Of a stretch of 64,000 bases of DNA, positions 16,321 through 24,339 are shown piece by piece (the first letter of the stretch is position 1; each line of letters begins with the position of its first letter). A program made the translations under genes and the position numbers. The DNA is from an uncultured Alphaproteobacteria bacterium (lineage in GTDB: Bacteria; Pseudomonadota; Alphaproteobacteria; Rhizobiales; Aestuariivirgaceae): contig CAMFKI010000002.1 in assembly GCA_945957365.1 (NCBI GenBank), positions 186,001-250,000 on the forward strand, written 5' to 3'. Below the pieces are notes generated by a model. That model saw nothing but the letters and a program-made list of their open reading frames with translations. It was not told the DNA's origin and made no database searches.

Positions 16321-16938
16321 TCACGCCAGGGCCAGAACCTCTTCCAGCCCCGATATGCCCCGGTAGCCGGGACCGCTGGTGAACCCCAGCGCCGCGCAGG
16401 GCAGGCCCGCCGCCACCGCCGAGGCGATGCCGGTGCGGCTGTCCTCCACCGCAAGAACGCTCGCCGGCGGCAGCCCGAGCCTGTCGCAGGCCGCGGCATA
16501 GGGCCATGGATCGGGTTTTCCCTTCTCCACATCGTCGAGGCTGATCGAGAAGGCCATGTCGGACGCGACGCTCAGCGCGTCGAGATTGGCATCGACGATC
16601 ATCCGCGCCGAGTTCGACACGCAGACCTGCGGCACGCCCCTTGCGGCAAGGGCGCGGATCGTCGCCACGGCCTGGGGCATGGCGACCAGTTCATGGCGGT
16701 GCGCCACGTAATGGCGGTTGATGGCATCGAGCCACTCCGCCTCGCCCAGCATCGCCGGCAGGCGCGGCCGCAGGATCGTCCACACATTGCCCATGTGCAC
16801 GCCGCGGAACGCCTGGTCCGGCAGGTCGGACAGATCGACGCCATACAGCGCGGAACCGGCCAGCAACGCGCGGTGGTGCAGGGGCTCGCTGTCGACCAGC
16901 GTGCCGTCGACGTCCCAGGCGATGGCGCGGATGTTCAC
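16321..16938 (-). CDS. HAD-superfamily phosphatase/phosphomutase
   Basis: This 205-residue HAD hydrolase has motif I DVDGTLVDSE at residue 9, motif II VSNSAR near 109, and the motif III lysine in KGKPDPWPY. Motif IV is VEDSRTGI. The helical cap between motifs I and II is of the beta-phosphoglucomutase/phosphoglycolate phosphatase type. It begins with GTG at 16938, overlapping the stop of the FGGY kinase gene. In its operon it would remove or transfer phosphate from a sugar phosphate made by that kinase. The exact substrate is not readable from the sequence. Confidence 0.9.
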   Translation of the reverse strand: MNIRAIAWDVDGTLVDSEPLHHRALLAGSALYGVDLSDLPDQAFRGVHMGNVWTILRPRLPAMLGEAEWLDAINRHYVAHRHELVAMPQAVATIRALAARGVPQVCVSNSARMIVDANLDALSVASDMAFSISLDDVEKGKPDPWPYAAACDRLGLPPASVLAVEDSRTGIASAVAAGLPCAALGFTSGPGYRGISGLEEVLALA

Positions 16939-18446
16939 GTCGTCACCATGGCAGGCCGGTCCTTCAATCGTTCATAGAGGTCGCGGAAGCGGCGGTAGCC
17001 GTCCTCGTAGGTCTGGCGGGTGCTGGCTTCGGGCGCGATGCGGCCGGCCTTGGCGACGAAACGGTTGATGCCCGACCAGTCGTCGGTGAGGCCCACCGCG
17101 ATGGCTGCCGTCCACGCCGCGCCAATGCACGAGCCGGGATGGCCGGTCAGCCGCTGCACCGGCCGGTGCAGCACATCCGCCACGATCTGCATCCACAATG
17201 CGGAATGGGAGCCGCCGTCGGAGACGATGTAATTCTCCGTCGCGTGCCCCATGTCGTTCAGCACCTCGACATGGTGGCGCAGCGCATAGGCATAGGCCTC
17301 GAGCAGGGCCCGCCACACATGGGCAGGCCCGTGCGACAGGGTGAGGCCGTCGAAAACGCCACGCGCCGCCGGGTCATGAATGGGCGTCTTCTCGCCGAGG
17401 AAATAGGGCAGGATGGTGAGGCCTTCGGCGCCCGCCGGAATTTCCGCCGCCAGCCGGTCGAGATACTGGTGGATGGTGAGGCCCTCCGCCTTCGCCGCGG
17501 GTTCGAGCCCGCCGCAGAAGCGGGAGGCGAACCAATTGAGGCCGGAGCCGCCCGTCGACATGCAGCCGTTCGGCATGTAGAGGCCGGGCACCAGGTGATA
17601 GTCGAGGAACATGCGCTTGTCCGGCACCGCCTTGTCGGTGGCGATCAGGATGTCGACGGATCCTCCGAACTTCAGCAGCACGTCACCCTTGCGCGTGACG
17701 CCCGCACCCAGCGCCGACGCGATGAGATCCGCCGCGCCGCCGGCGACGGGCGTTCCGGGCTTGAGGCCGGTGGCCCGCGCCGCCTCCGCCGTGACGGTCC
17801 CGAGAATGGCATGCGAGCCCACCTTGCGCGGGATGGCGGCGCGTGGAAGCCCGGTGAGGGCGATCAGCCCGTCGTCGAGCTCATGGCGCGCCACGTCGAC
17901 GAAACCGGCCTCCAGCGCCCAGTTCTGCTCGATGGCCGTCTCGCCGGTCAGCCGCCAGTTGATGTAGTCGTAGGACCCGAAGACCGTGGCGATGCGCGCG
18001 AACAGCTGCGGCTCGTGCCGGCCGACCCAGCGCAGCTTGCTGGCGATGAGCTGCTGGTTGACGCCGTTGCCCGCCTTGCGGAGAAACGAGTCCTCGTCGA
18101 GCTCGGCCTTCATCTCCGCCACTTCCGCCCCGCAGCGCCCGTCGCTCTGCTGGATGGAGGGGCGCAGCACGTGGCCCTGCGCGTCGAGCAGCACCAGTGC
18201 GGGCAGCATGCCGGTCACGCCTACCGCCCTGATGCTGTCGGCGGTCACACCTGGCGTGGCCAGAAGTTCGCGGGTGATCGCCGTGACATTCTCCCACCAC
18301 TGCTGCGGGTCTTCCTCGGCCCAGCCGGGATGCGGCGACGACAGCGTCACCGGCCGCGTGGCCGTGGCGAGGATGCGGTCCGGCAGCGCCAGCAGGATGC
18401 CGATCGTCGAGGTGGTGCCGATGTCGAGGCCGAGAACGCAGTCCAT
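16935..18446 (-). CDS. FGGY-family carbohydrate kinase
   Basis: This 503-residue sugar or polyol kinase phosphorylates its substrate with ATP. The N-terminal FGGY domain starts GLDIGTTSTIGILL and has the characteristic PGWAEEDPQQWWEN. Its second domain has LPYFLGEKTPIHDP near residue 340 and the signature VSDGGSHSALWMQIVADVL near 415, followed by GAAWTAAIAVGL. It is clearly distinct from the xylulokinase at 58900. It overlaps the HAD gene downstream and lies four bases from the end of the BtpA-like gene upstream, so the three are one transcript. The combination of DeoR regulator, BtpA-like barrel, kinase and phosphatase points to catabolism of an unusual pentitol, ketose or tetritol. Confidence 0.92.
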   Translation of the reverse strand: MDCVLGLDIGTTSTIGILLALPDRILATATRPVTLSSPHPGWAEEDPQQWWENVTAITRELLATPGVTADSIRAVGVTGMLPALVLLDAQGHVLRPSIQQSDGRCGAEVAEMKAELDEDSFLRKAGNGVNQQLIASKLRWVGRHEPQLFARIATVFGSYDYINWRLTGETAIEQNWALEAGFVDVARHELDDGLIALTGLPRAAIPRKVGSHAILGTVTAEAARATGLKPGTPVAGGAADLIASALGAGVTRKGDVLLKFGGSVDILIATDKAVPDKRMFLDYHLVPGLYMPNGCMSTGGSGLNWFASRFCGGLEPAAKAEGLTIHQYLDRLAAEIPAGAEGLTILPYFLGEKTPIHDPAARGVFDGLTLSHGPAHVWRALLEAYAYALRHHVEVLNDMGHATENYIVSDGGSHSALWMQIVADVLHRPVQRLTGHPGSCIGAAWTAAIAVGLTDDWSGINRFVAKAGRIAPEASTRQTYEDGYRRFRDLYERLKDRPAMVTT

Positions 18447-18450
18447 CACG

Positions 18451-19251
18451 TCAGCGCAGCGTTTCGACGACGTCCATGAAGCGCCTGACGCGTGCTGCGT
18501 CCACCGCGTTCCAGGTGATGCCGCCGACCTTGAAATGGGTGCCGATGATGACGCCCGACGCCAGCGCCAGCGTGTCCTTCACATTGTCGATGTTGACGCC
18601 GGTGTTGGCGAAGACCGGAACGTCCTTCACGGTCTCGCACACGCGCTTCAGCTGCGAGCTGTCGGCGGGCTCGCCGGTCACCGGGCCCGACACGAGGATC
18701 GCGTCGGCGAGCGAGGAGAACACCGCGCTGCGGGCGCGCAGCTCGATCGGGCGCGCGTCGAGGGAATGCGCGAATTCGGCGTTGATGTTGTAGAGCAGCT
18801 TCATGTCGGGCCGCCCGAGGTTGCGGCGCAGCCGGGCAGGGGTGGCGGCATCGGGCGCCCACACGCCCATGTCGGAAGCGAAGACACCGGTGAAGATCTC
18901 GCGCACGAAACTGGCCCCTGTCGCCGCGGCGATGGCGACGCTCGCCGTCGGGTCCCACAGGTAGTTGACGCCGAAGGGAACCTTGATCATCGGCTTCAGC
19001 GCCGCCACCACGGCGGTCATCGCCGCCAGCGATTCCGGCGTGGCTTTCAGCAGGTAGGGCCGGTCATTCTCGTTGCCGAACATGATGGCGTCGACGCCGC
19101 CGTCCTGCAGCTTCTCGATGTCGGCGGCAACGCCGTCGATCAGCTTCTGCATGCCGCCCTTCTCGTCATAGAGCGGCGAGCCCGGCATGGCGCCGATATG
19201 CGCCATCGCAATGATCACCTTCTTCTTGGAACCGAAAAAATCGAAAACCAT
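18451..19251 (-). CDS. BtpA/SgcQ-family TIM-barrel protein
   Basis: This 266-residue protein belongs to the BtpA family, named after a cyanobacterial photosystem I biogenesis factor. In heterotrophs the family sits in sugar operons (SgcQ of Escherichia coli). Visible family features are AMAHIGAMPGSPLY at residue 14, GVDAIMFGNENDRPY near 54, and PFGVNYLWDPTAS. Later come FVREIFTGVFASDMG, LVSGPVTG, and the phosphate-binding FANTGVN and VIIGTHFKVGG. The biochemical role of the family in sugar breakdown is poorly defined; an aldolase or epimerase-like function on a phosphorylated intermediate is plausible. It lies between the DeoR regulator and the FGGY kinase in one leftward operon. Confidence 0.9.
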   Translation of the reverse strand: MVFDFFGSKKKVIIAMAHIGAMPGSPLYDEKGGMQKLIDGVAADIEKLQDGGVDAIMFGNENDRPYLLKATPESLAAMTAVVAALKPMIKVPFGVNYLWDPTASVAIAAATGASFVREIFTGVFASDMGVWAPDAATPARLRRNLGRPDMKLLYNINAEFAHSLDARPIELRARSAVFSSLADAILVSGPVTGEPADSSQLKRVCETVKDVPVFANTGVNIDNVKDTLALASGVIIGTHFKVGGITWNAVDAARVRRFMDVVETLR

Positions 19252-19272
19252 CTGTCTGCTCCTGCAAGCGGG

Positions 19273-20130
19273 TCATGAAGGGGTGGAGGGCGGGGCGATC
19301 TCGGTGCGCACGCCCGCCTCGGCAAGTGCCGCGGCGAGCAGCGGCGGCGGCGCCGCATCGCTGACCAGCACGTGGAACTCGCGCAGCGCCGCGATGTGCA
19401 CCAGCGACATGCGCTCGAACTTCGAGGCATCGCACAGCACCACGCTCAGGCCGGAGCGTCGCAGATAGACGCGCTTCAGCTCCGCATCCTCGAAGGAATA
19501 ATCGAAGATGCCGGAGGGCGTGATGCCGGAGACGCCGATGAAGGCGATGTCGAACCACAGGCTCTGGAACTGCGCCACGGCGGTGCTGCCGCCGATCGAC
19601 AGTTCCCCGGCGCGCACCCGCCCGCCCGGCACATAGACCTCCGGCACCTCGGACGACAGTTCCCCGGCGATGCGCAGGCTGTTGGTGAAGAGCTTGGCGT
19701 CCGACTGCCCGGCAAGCCGCCGCGCCAGCAGATGCGTGGTGGTGCCGACGTCGAGCGCGATGGTGCGGTAGCCCCGCGCCATTGCCGCGGCCGCGGCGGC
19801 GATCGCCTCCTTGGCATCGCGCTGGCGCTGCATGCGGGCCTCGAAATGCGGCTCGTCGCGGTCGACCGGCGTCTGCCGCCCGGCGCCGATGTCGAGCGCC
19901 CCGCCGAAGGTGCGGGTAAGCTTGCCCGCCGCCTCGAGATCGATGAGGTCACGCCGCACCGTCATGTCGGAGACGCCCAGTTCCTGCGCGATGACGCTCA
20001 CCTGAACCGCGCCCTGGGCGGCCAGCCCGGCCAGGATATGGGCATGGCGCTGCTGCGGCAGCAGGCGGGCGCGGGCGCCTGCAGGCTTCTGCCCGGACTG
20101 GCTCTCCTGATCTGCGTCCTGCGATACCAT
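19273..20130 (-). CDS. DeoR/GlpR-family transcriptional regulator
   Basis: The 285-residue regulator has an N-terminal DeoR helix-turn-helix (VSVIAQELGVSDMTVRRDLIDLE, about residues 45-68, cited in parts: VSDMTVRRDL) followed by GKLTRTFGGA. The effector-binding domain has ALDVGTTTHLLARRL and FTNSLRIAGEL. Near its end are VVLCDASKFER and FHVLVSDA, typical of sugar-phosphate sensors of this family. ATG 20130 is chosen because the HTH follows at the usual distance after a short polar N-terminus. It heads the leftward catabolic operon and faces the divergent dehydrogenase/transporter operon. The AT-rich repeats at 20181-20200 are its likely operator. Confidence 0.92.
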   Translation of the reverse strand: MVSQDADQESQSGQKPAGARARLLPQQRHAHILAGLAAQGAVQVSVIAQELGVSDMTVRRDLIDLEAAGKLTRTFGGALDIGAGRQTPVDRDEPHFEARMQRQRDAKEAIAAAAAAMARGYRTIALDVGTTTHLLARRLAGQSDAKLFTNSLRIAGELSSEVPEVYVPGGRVRAGELSIGGSTAVAQFQSLWFDIAFIGVSGITPSGIFDYSFEDAELKRVYLRRSGLSVVLCDASKFERMSLVHIAALREFHVLVSDAAPPPLLAAALAEAGVRTEIAPPSTPS

Positions 20131-20180
20131 GTGAGTCCGTGTGCAGAGTTGCGGTACTGACGTCCAGTCTACTGCCCCAT

Positions 20181-20200
20181 TCAAACAAACTCAAACAAAA
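20181..20200. promoter_or_regulatory. Tandem 10-bp repeats, candidate DeoR operator
   Basis: TCAAACAAAC and TCAAACAAAA lie in tandem in otherwise GC-rich DNA, just upstream of the promoter of the rightward operon. DeoR-family repressors often bind tandem or inverted T/A-rich repeats (on the other strand GTTTGTTTGA). Its position between the divergent arms would let one protein control both. Confidence 0.45.
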
Positions 20201-20206
20201 ATCGGG

Positions 20207-20236
20207 TTGCCATGTTCATTTTTGTGGACCTATAGT
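20207..20236 (+). promoter_or_regulatory. Predicted sigma-70 promoter for the SDR/ABC-transporter operon
   Basis: TTGCCA (20207-20212) and TATAGT (20231-20236) are separated by 18 bases, 32 bases ahead of the GTG start of the SDR gene. Confidence 0.6.
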
Positions 20237-20268
20237 GTCCTACCGTCCTGCTTCCGGAGTGCAGCCCC

Positions 20269-21051
20269 GTGTCCCCGAGCCCGTCCTTCCCCGAACTCTC
20301 CGGCCGCCGCGCCATCGTCACCGGGGCGGCCACCGGCATCGGCCGCGCCATCGCCCGGGCCCTCGCCGCCCAGAACATCCGGGTCGCCGTCTGCGACCTC
20401 AACCTCGCGGAGGCCGAGAAGGTCGCCAGCGAGATCGGCGGCAGCGCCTTCGCCATCGACGTGAGGGAGCGTGCCGTGGTCGAGGCCGCCGTCACGGCGG
20501 TGGAACGGGCCTTCGGCGGCATCGATATCCTCTGCGCCAATGCCGGCGTCTCGACGATGCAGCATGCACTCGACCTCACCGACGAGGAGTGGGACTTCAA
20601 TTTCGACGTCAACACGCGCGGCGTGTTCCTGACCAACCAGATCGTGGCGCGCCGCTTCGTGGCGCAGGGCCACGGCACCATCGTCAACACCGCCTCGCTC
20701 GCCGCCAAGGTCGGCGCACCGCTGCTGGCGCATTATTCGGCCAGCAAGTTCGCCGTTCTGGGCTGGACGCAGGGCCTCGCCCGCGAACTCGCCCCCAGGG
20801 GCATCCGCGTCAACGCCGTCTGCCCCGGCTTCGTCAAGACCGGCATGCAGACGCGCGAGATCGAGTGGGAGGCGAAGCTCCGCGGCGTGACCCCCGAGCG
20901 CGTGGTCGACGACTACGTCGCCGCAACGCCGCTCGGCCGCCTCGAGACGCCGGAGGACGTGGCCGACGTCGTCACCTTCCTGTGCTCCAACAGCGCCCGC
21001 TTCATGACCGGGCAGGGCATCAACGTCACCGGCGGGGTTTACATGACATGA
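20269..21051 (+). CDS. Short-chain dehydrogenase/reductase (SDR)
   Basis: This 260-residue NAD(P)-dependent oxidoreductase has the cofactor motif TGAATGIGRAIA near residue 18, NAGVS near 89, the catalytic Ser in NTASLAAKVG and the catalytic YSASK near 157. The C-terminal IRVNAVCPGFVKTGM and GQGINVTGGVYMT are classical SDR features. DLN at the end of the second strand (VAVCDLN) favours NAD over NADP. GTG 20269 has GGAG at 20256-20259, nine bases upstream. As first gene of the transporter operon it probably oxidises the imported polyol or sugar, ahead of the kinase encoded on the other arm. Confidence 0.92.
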   Translation: MSPSPSFPELSGRRAIVTGAATGIGRAIARALAAQNIRVAVCDLNLAEAEKVASEIGGSAFAIDVRERAVVEAAVTAVERAFGGIDILCANAGVSTMQHALDLTDEEWDFNFDVNTRGVFLTNQIVARRFVAQGHGTIVNTASLAAKVGAPLLAHYSASKFAVLGWTQGLARELAPRGIRVNAVCPGFVKTGMQTREIEWEAKLRGVTPERVVDDYVAATPLGRLETPEDVADVVTFLCSNSARFMTGQGINVTGGVYMT

Positions 21052-21057
21052 GGTCTC

Positions 21058-22197
21058 ATGGCCTCCATTGAGCTTCGGCAGGTCAGCAAGATCTATCCCG
21101 GTTCCTCGGCCGGGGTGAAGGATATCGACCTGAAGATCGCGGATGGCGAGTTCGTCATCTTCCTCGGCCCCTCGGGCTGCGGAAAGTCGACGCTGCTGCG
21201 CTCCATCGCCGGGCTCGAGAGCATCACCGCGGGCGACATCCTGATCAACGGCGAGGTGGTCAACCACGTCGCCCCGCGTGACCGCAACATCGCCGTGGTG
21301 TTCCAGTCCTACGCGCTCTATCCGCACATGAACGTGTGGCAGAACATGGCCTTCGGCCTGCGCATGCGCGGCACGCCGGCAGACGAGATCGACGCCAAGG
21401 TGAAGGATGCCGCCGAACTCCTCGGCCTCACGCCGCTGATGCAGCGCCGGCCCTCGGCACTGTCGGGCGGCCAGCGCCAGCGCGTGGCGCTGGGTCGCGC
21501 CATCGTGCGCGACCCGCAGGCCTTCCTGCTCGACGAGCCGCTCTCCAACCTCGATGCACAGCTGCGCGCCGAGATGCGCCTCGAGCTCGTCCGCCTGCAC
21601 CGCAAGCTCGGCCGCACGACGATCCACGTCACCCATGACCAGGTCGAGGCCATGACCATGGGCGACCGCATCTTCATCATGAAGGATGGCCGCCTCATCC
21701 AGCAGGGCCCGCCGCTCGAAGTCTATGCCAATCCGGCGGATACCTTCGTCGCGGGCTTCCTCGCCAGCCCGCCGATGAACCTCGTGGCGGGGCGCCTCCT
21801 CGCCGAGGGCGGCGGGCTCGCCTTCGTGACCGACGGGCTCAGTCTTGCCATTCCCGCAGCCTATCGCGAAGCCTATGCGGCGTGGGCCGGCAAACCCGTC
21901 ATCTTCGGCCTGCGGAGCGAGGACTTCCACGACGCACCCGGTGGCGAGACCTTCGCACCGGTGACGCTGCAGGTCGAAGCGGTCGAGGCGCTAGGGCCCG
22001 AGAACATCGTGATCGGCCGCCTCGCGGGTTCCCACAAGCCGGTGGCCGCGCGCTTGTCGCGTCATTTCGGCGCGCAGGCCGGCGAGACGGTGACGCTCCA
22101 TGCCGACCTGATGCCCATGCACCTCTTCTCACCCGACGACGGCAAGGCCATCCCCCGCCCGCGCATCCCCGACGCGCAAACGCGGAGGCGCGCATGA
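21058..22197 (+). CDS. Sugar ABC transporter ATP-binding protein (MalK/UgpC type)
   Basis: This 379-residue ATPase powers import of a sugar or polyol. Walker A is GPSGCGKST near residue 38, the Q-loop is VVFQSYALYPHM, the signature is LSGGQRQRVALGR near 134, Walker B is AFLLDEPLSNLD, and the H-loop is THDQVEAM. A C-terminal regulatory/TOBE-like part (residues 240-370) contains FGLRSEDF. Its length and FQSYALYPHM motif are those of the CUT1 family. It starts six bases after the SDR stop and overlaps the following permease by ATGA. Confidence 0.95.
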   Translation: MASIELRQVSKIYPGSSAGVKDIDLKIADGEFVIFLGPSGCGKSTLLRSIAGLESITAGDILINGEVVNHVAPRDRNIAVVFQSYALYPHMNVWQNMAFGLRMRGTPADEIDAKVKDAAELLGLTPLMQRRPSALSGGQRQRVALGRAIVRDPQAFLLDEPLSNLDAQLRAEMRLELVRLHRKLGRTTIHVTHDQVEAMTMGDRIFIMKDGRLIQQGPPLEVYANPADTFVAGFLASPPMNLVAGRLLAEGGGLAFVTDGLSLAIPAAYREAYAAWAGKPVIFGLRSEDFHDAPGGETFAPVTLQVEAVEALGPENIVIGRLAGSHKPVAARLSRHFGAQAGETVTLHADLMPMHLFSPDDGKAIPRPRIPDAQTRRRA

Positions 22198-22991
22198 AGC
22201 GCTTCGGGCTTCATGCCGGGCTGTGGCTCGCGGTGGCGCTCATCCTGCTGCCGCCCCTCTGGGTGCTGCGAACGAGCCTCGTGCCCGAAAGCATGGCCTA
22301 CAGCACCGATGTCTTTCCCGCCTTCTCGCTGGAGAACTACCAGGGCCTGTTCGGGCAGAAGCATTTCGGCAGCTTCTACCTCAACTCGATCATCGTCTCG
22401 CTCGGCTCGGTCATCCTCGCCATGCCCTTCGCCGCCGCCATGGGCTATGCCTTCGCGCGCTTCGAGACCGGGGGCCGCTTCGGGCGCTTCCTCGTGCTCT
22501 CGCTGCAGATGCTGCCGCCGGTGGCCCTCGTGCTGCCGGCCTTCGCCATCCTGCGCACCGTGGGGCTCACCCAGTCATTGACCGGCCTCACCATCGTCTA
22601 CGCGGCACTCAACATGCCCTTCCTCGCCTGGATCCTGATGGGCTTCTTCGAGGGCATCCCCGTCGATCTCGAATGGGCCGCGATGACCGACGGCACCACC
22701 GCCTGGGGCGCCTTCTGGCGCGTCGTGCTGCCGGTGTCGCTGCCCGGCCTCGCGGCGGCGGGCGTGCTCGGCTTCATCCTGTCGTGGAACGAGTTCCTCT
22801 TCGCCCTCGTGCTCACCGGCTCGAAGACCGCCACGATTCCCGTGGCGCTCGCCTCATTGCAGACATCGAACGGCATTCAGATCGGCAAGGTTTCGGCGGG
22901 GGTGGTGCTGGCCATCCTGCCGCTCATCGTCGCGTCGCGCTTCATCCAGCGGTTCATCGTGCAGGGCCTCACCTTCGGCTCTGTCAAATAG
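22194..22991 (+). CDS. Sugar ABC transporter permease (MalG/UgpE type)
   Basis: The 265-residue inner-membrane permease has six predicted membrane segments. It carries the EAA loop EWAAMTDGTTAWGAFWRVVLP (around residue 160; the core Gly is in DGTTAWGAF), the cytoplasmic contact for the ATPase. The first segment is LWLAVALILLPPLWVLRTSL, and NYQGLFG follows, as in MalG-type subunits. It overlaps the ATPase gene upstream by four bases. The partner permease is separated from it by the binding-protein gene, a less usual order. Confidence 0.93.
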   Translation: MKRFGLHAGLWLAVALILLPPLWVLRTSLVPESMAYSTDVFPAFSLENYQGLFGQKHFGSFYLNSIIVSLGSVILAMPFAAAMGYAFARFETGGRFGRFLVLSLQMLPPVALVLPAFAILRTVGLTQSLTGLTIVYAALNMPFLAWILMGFFEGIPVDLEWAAMTDGTTAWGAFWRVVLPVSLPGLAAAGVLGFILSWNEFLFALVLTGSKTATIPVALASLQTSNGIQIGKVSAGVVLAILPLIVASRFIQRFIVQGLTFGSVK

Positions 22992-23009
22992 AAAAACAGG
23001 AGAGGAAAG

Positions 23010-24287
23010 ATGTTGAAACTCAGTTCCGTGCTTGCCGCCGCCAGCCTCTTGGGGCTCGCCGCGACCTCGTCGATCGCGCATGCCGACGGCGTGACGCTGC
23101 ACGCCCTCATGGAGGACGTGCCCGAAACCCACATCATCGAGGCCCTGCTCCCCGACTTCGAGAAGCAGACCGGCATCAAGGTCGAGTTCGAGAAGGTCGG
23201 CTACGGCGACATGCATGACAAGCTGGTGCCGCAGCTCACGGCACCGCAAAGCGAATACAATCTGCTGGAAGTCGACTTCCTGTGGGCCGGCGAATTCCCC
23301 AAGGCCGGCTGGCTCGTCGATCTCTCGCCGCTGATCGCGTCGTCGAAGTTCGACACCTCGGGCTTCATCCCCTCGACCTTCACGCTGCTCGGCGGCACGC
23401 CCACCAACACCTCGCTCATCCCGATGTACAATTACTCGATGGGCCTCATCTATCGCGCCGACCTGCTTGAGGACAAGAAACTGCAGGATGCCTTCAAGGC
23501 GCAGTACGGCCGGGACCTGATGGCGCCCACCACGCTCGATGAATATGTGCAGATCTCGAAGTTCATGAAGGCCAATGCCGGCGTCGCCGGTGCCGCCATG
23601 CAGGGCCAGCGCGGCGACCCGAACTCGATGGAGTTCTCGAACTACCTGTTCTCCGCCGGCGGCAGCTTCCTCGACGACAAGGGCGCGGTCACGCTCGACA
23701 GTCCGGAAGCCACGAAGGCGCTCGCCCTCTACACCGACAACATCAACAACGGCGCCCAGCAGGGTGCCCTCTCGGCGACCCTCGACGACACGCTGCGCCT
23801 GATGTGCTCGGGCGAGGCCTTCTCCATGGTCACCTACTGGTGGATGCTGCCGCAGGTCGACGACGCGACGAAATGCCCGAAGGTCGCCGGCAAGGTGAAG
23901 CTGGCGCCGATGCCCGGCGGTGCGGGCGAGAGCGGCGGCTGGGGCTGGGGCATCCCGAAGAACACCACGCCGGAAGAGCAGGACGCGGCCTGGAAGTTCA
24001 TCCAGTGGGTGCAGAGCCCGGAGATCGCGGTGAAGCGCGCGCTGCAGGGCCATGCGCCGGTCCAGGCGGCGGTCTACGAGAACGCCGACGTGCTGGCGAA
24101 ATATCCCTACTACAAGGATGCGATGGCGGTGGTCGCGGGCGGCAAGTCCTTCCCGATCTTCACCTATTCGGCCCAGTATGAGGACGTGCTCGGCACCCAG
24201 CTGCAGAACGCCGCCGGCGGCCAGGCCAAGCCCGAGGCTGCCCTCAAGGCCGCGGCCGACGGCCTCTCCGACCTCATGAAGAAGTAG
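23010..24287 (+). CDS. Sugar ABC transporter substrate-binding protein
   Basis: The 425-residue periplasmic protein has a signal peptide (MLKLSSVLAAASLLGLAA, cleavage near AHA-DG). The family-1 extracellular solute-binding fold follows: VEFEKVGYGDMHDKLVPQL, then the sugar-contact region NLLEVDFLWAGEFPKAGWLVDL written here in parts (VDFLWAGEF, AGWLVDL). GWGWGIPKNT near residue 310 is the typical late loop of CUT1 binding proteins. It is encoded between the two permeases, and a GC-rich hairpin follows its stop, which may raise its level over the downstream permease. The ligand is unknown; its neighbours point to a polyol or ketose. Confidence 0.93.
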   Translation: MLKLSSVLAAASLLGLAATSSIAHADGVTLHALMEDVPETHIIEALLPDFEKQTGIKVEFEKVGYGDMHDKLVPQLTAPQSEYNLLEVDFLWAGEFPKAGWLVDLSPLIASSKFDTSGFIPSTFTLLGGTPTNTSLIPMYNYSMGLIYRADLLEDKKLQDAFKAQYGRDLMAPTTLDEYVQISKFMKANAGVAGAAMQGQRGDPNSMEFSNYLFSAGGSFLDDKGAVTLDSPEATKALALYTDNINNGAQQGALSATLDDTLRLMCSGEAFSMVTYWWMLPQVDDATKCPKVAGKVKLAPMPGGAGESGGWGWGIPKNTTPEEQDAAWKFIQWVQSPEIAVKRALQGHAPVQAAVYENADVLAKYPYYKDAMAVVAGGKSFPIFTYSAQYEDVLGTQLQNAAGGQAKPEAALKAAADGLSDLMKK

Positions 24288-24295
24288 GCATCACC

Positions 24296-24319
24296 GGCCC
24301 GGGCCTCAGCGCCCGGGCC
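24296..24319 (+). terminator. Intra-operon hairpin after the binding-protein gene
   Basis: GGCCCGGGC (24296-24304) pairs with GCCCGGGCC (24311-24319) around a 6-base loop and is followed by ATTTCTGT. The T-run is weak, so partial termination or 3'-end protection of the binding-protein mRNA is more likely than a full stop. Confidence 0.55.
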
Positions 24320-24339
24320 ATTTCTGTCGAAGGCGAAAC

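Noticed and set aside
16935..18446. Xylulokinase for the FGGY kinase at 16935
   Set aside because: A better xylulokinase (58900) lies next to xylA, and this kinase has different blocks around its substrate site, so no specific substrate is claimed.
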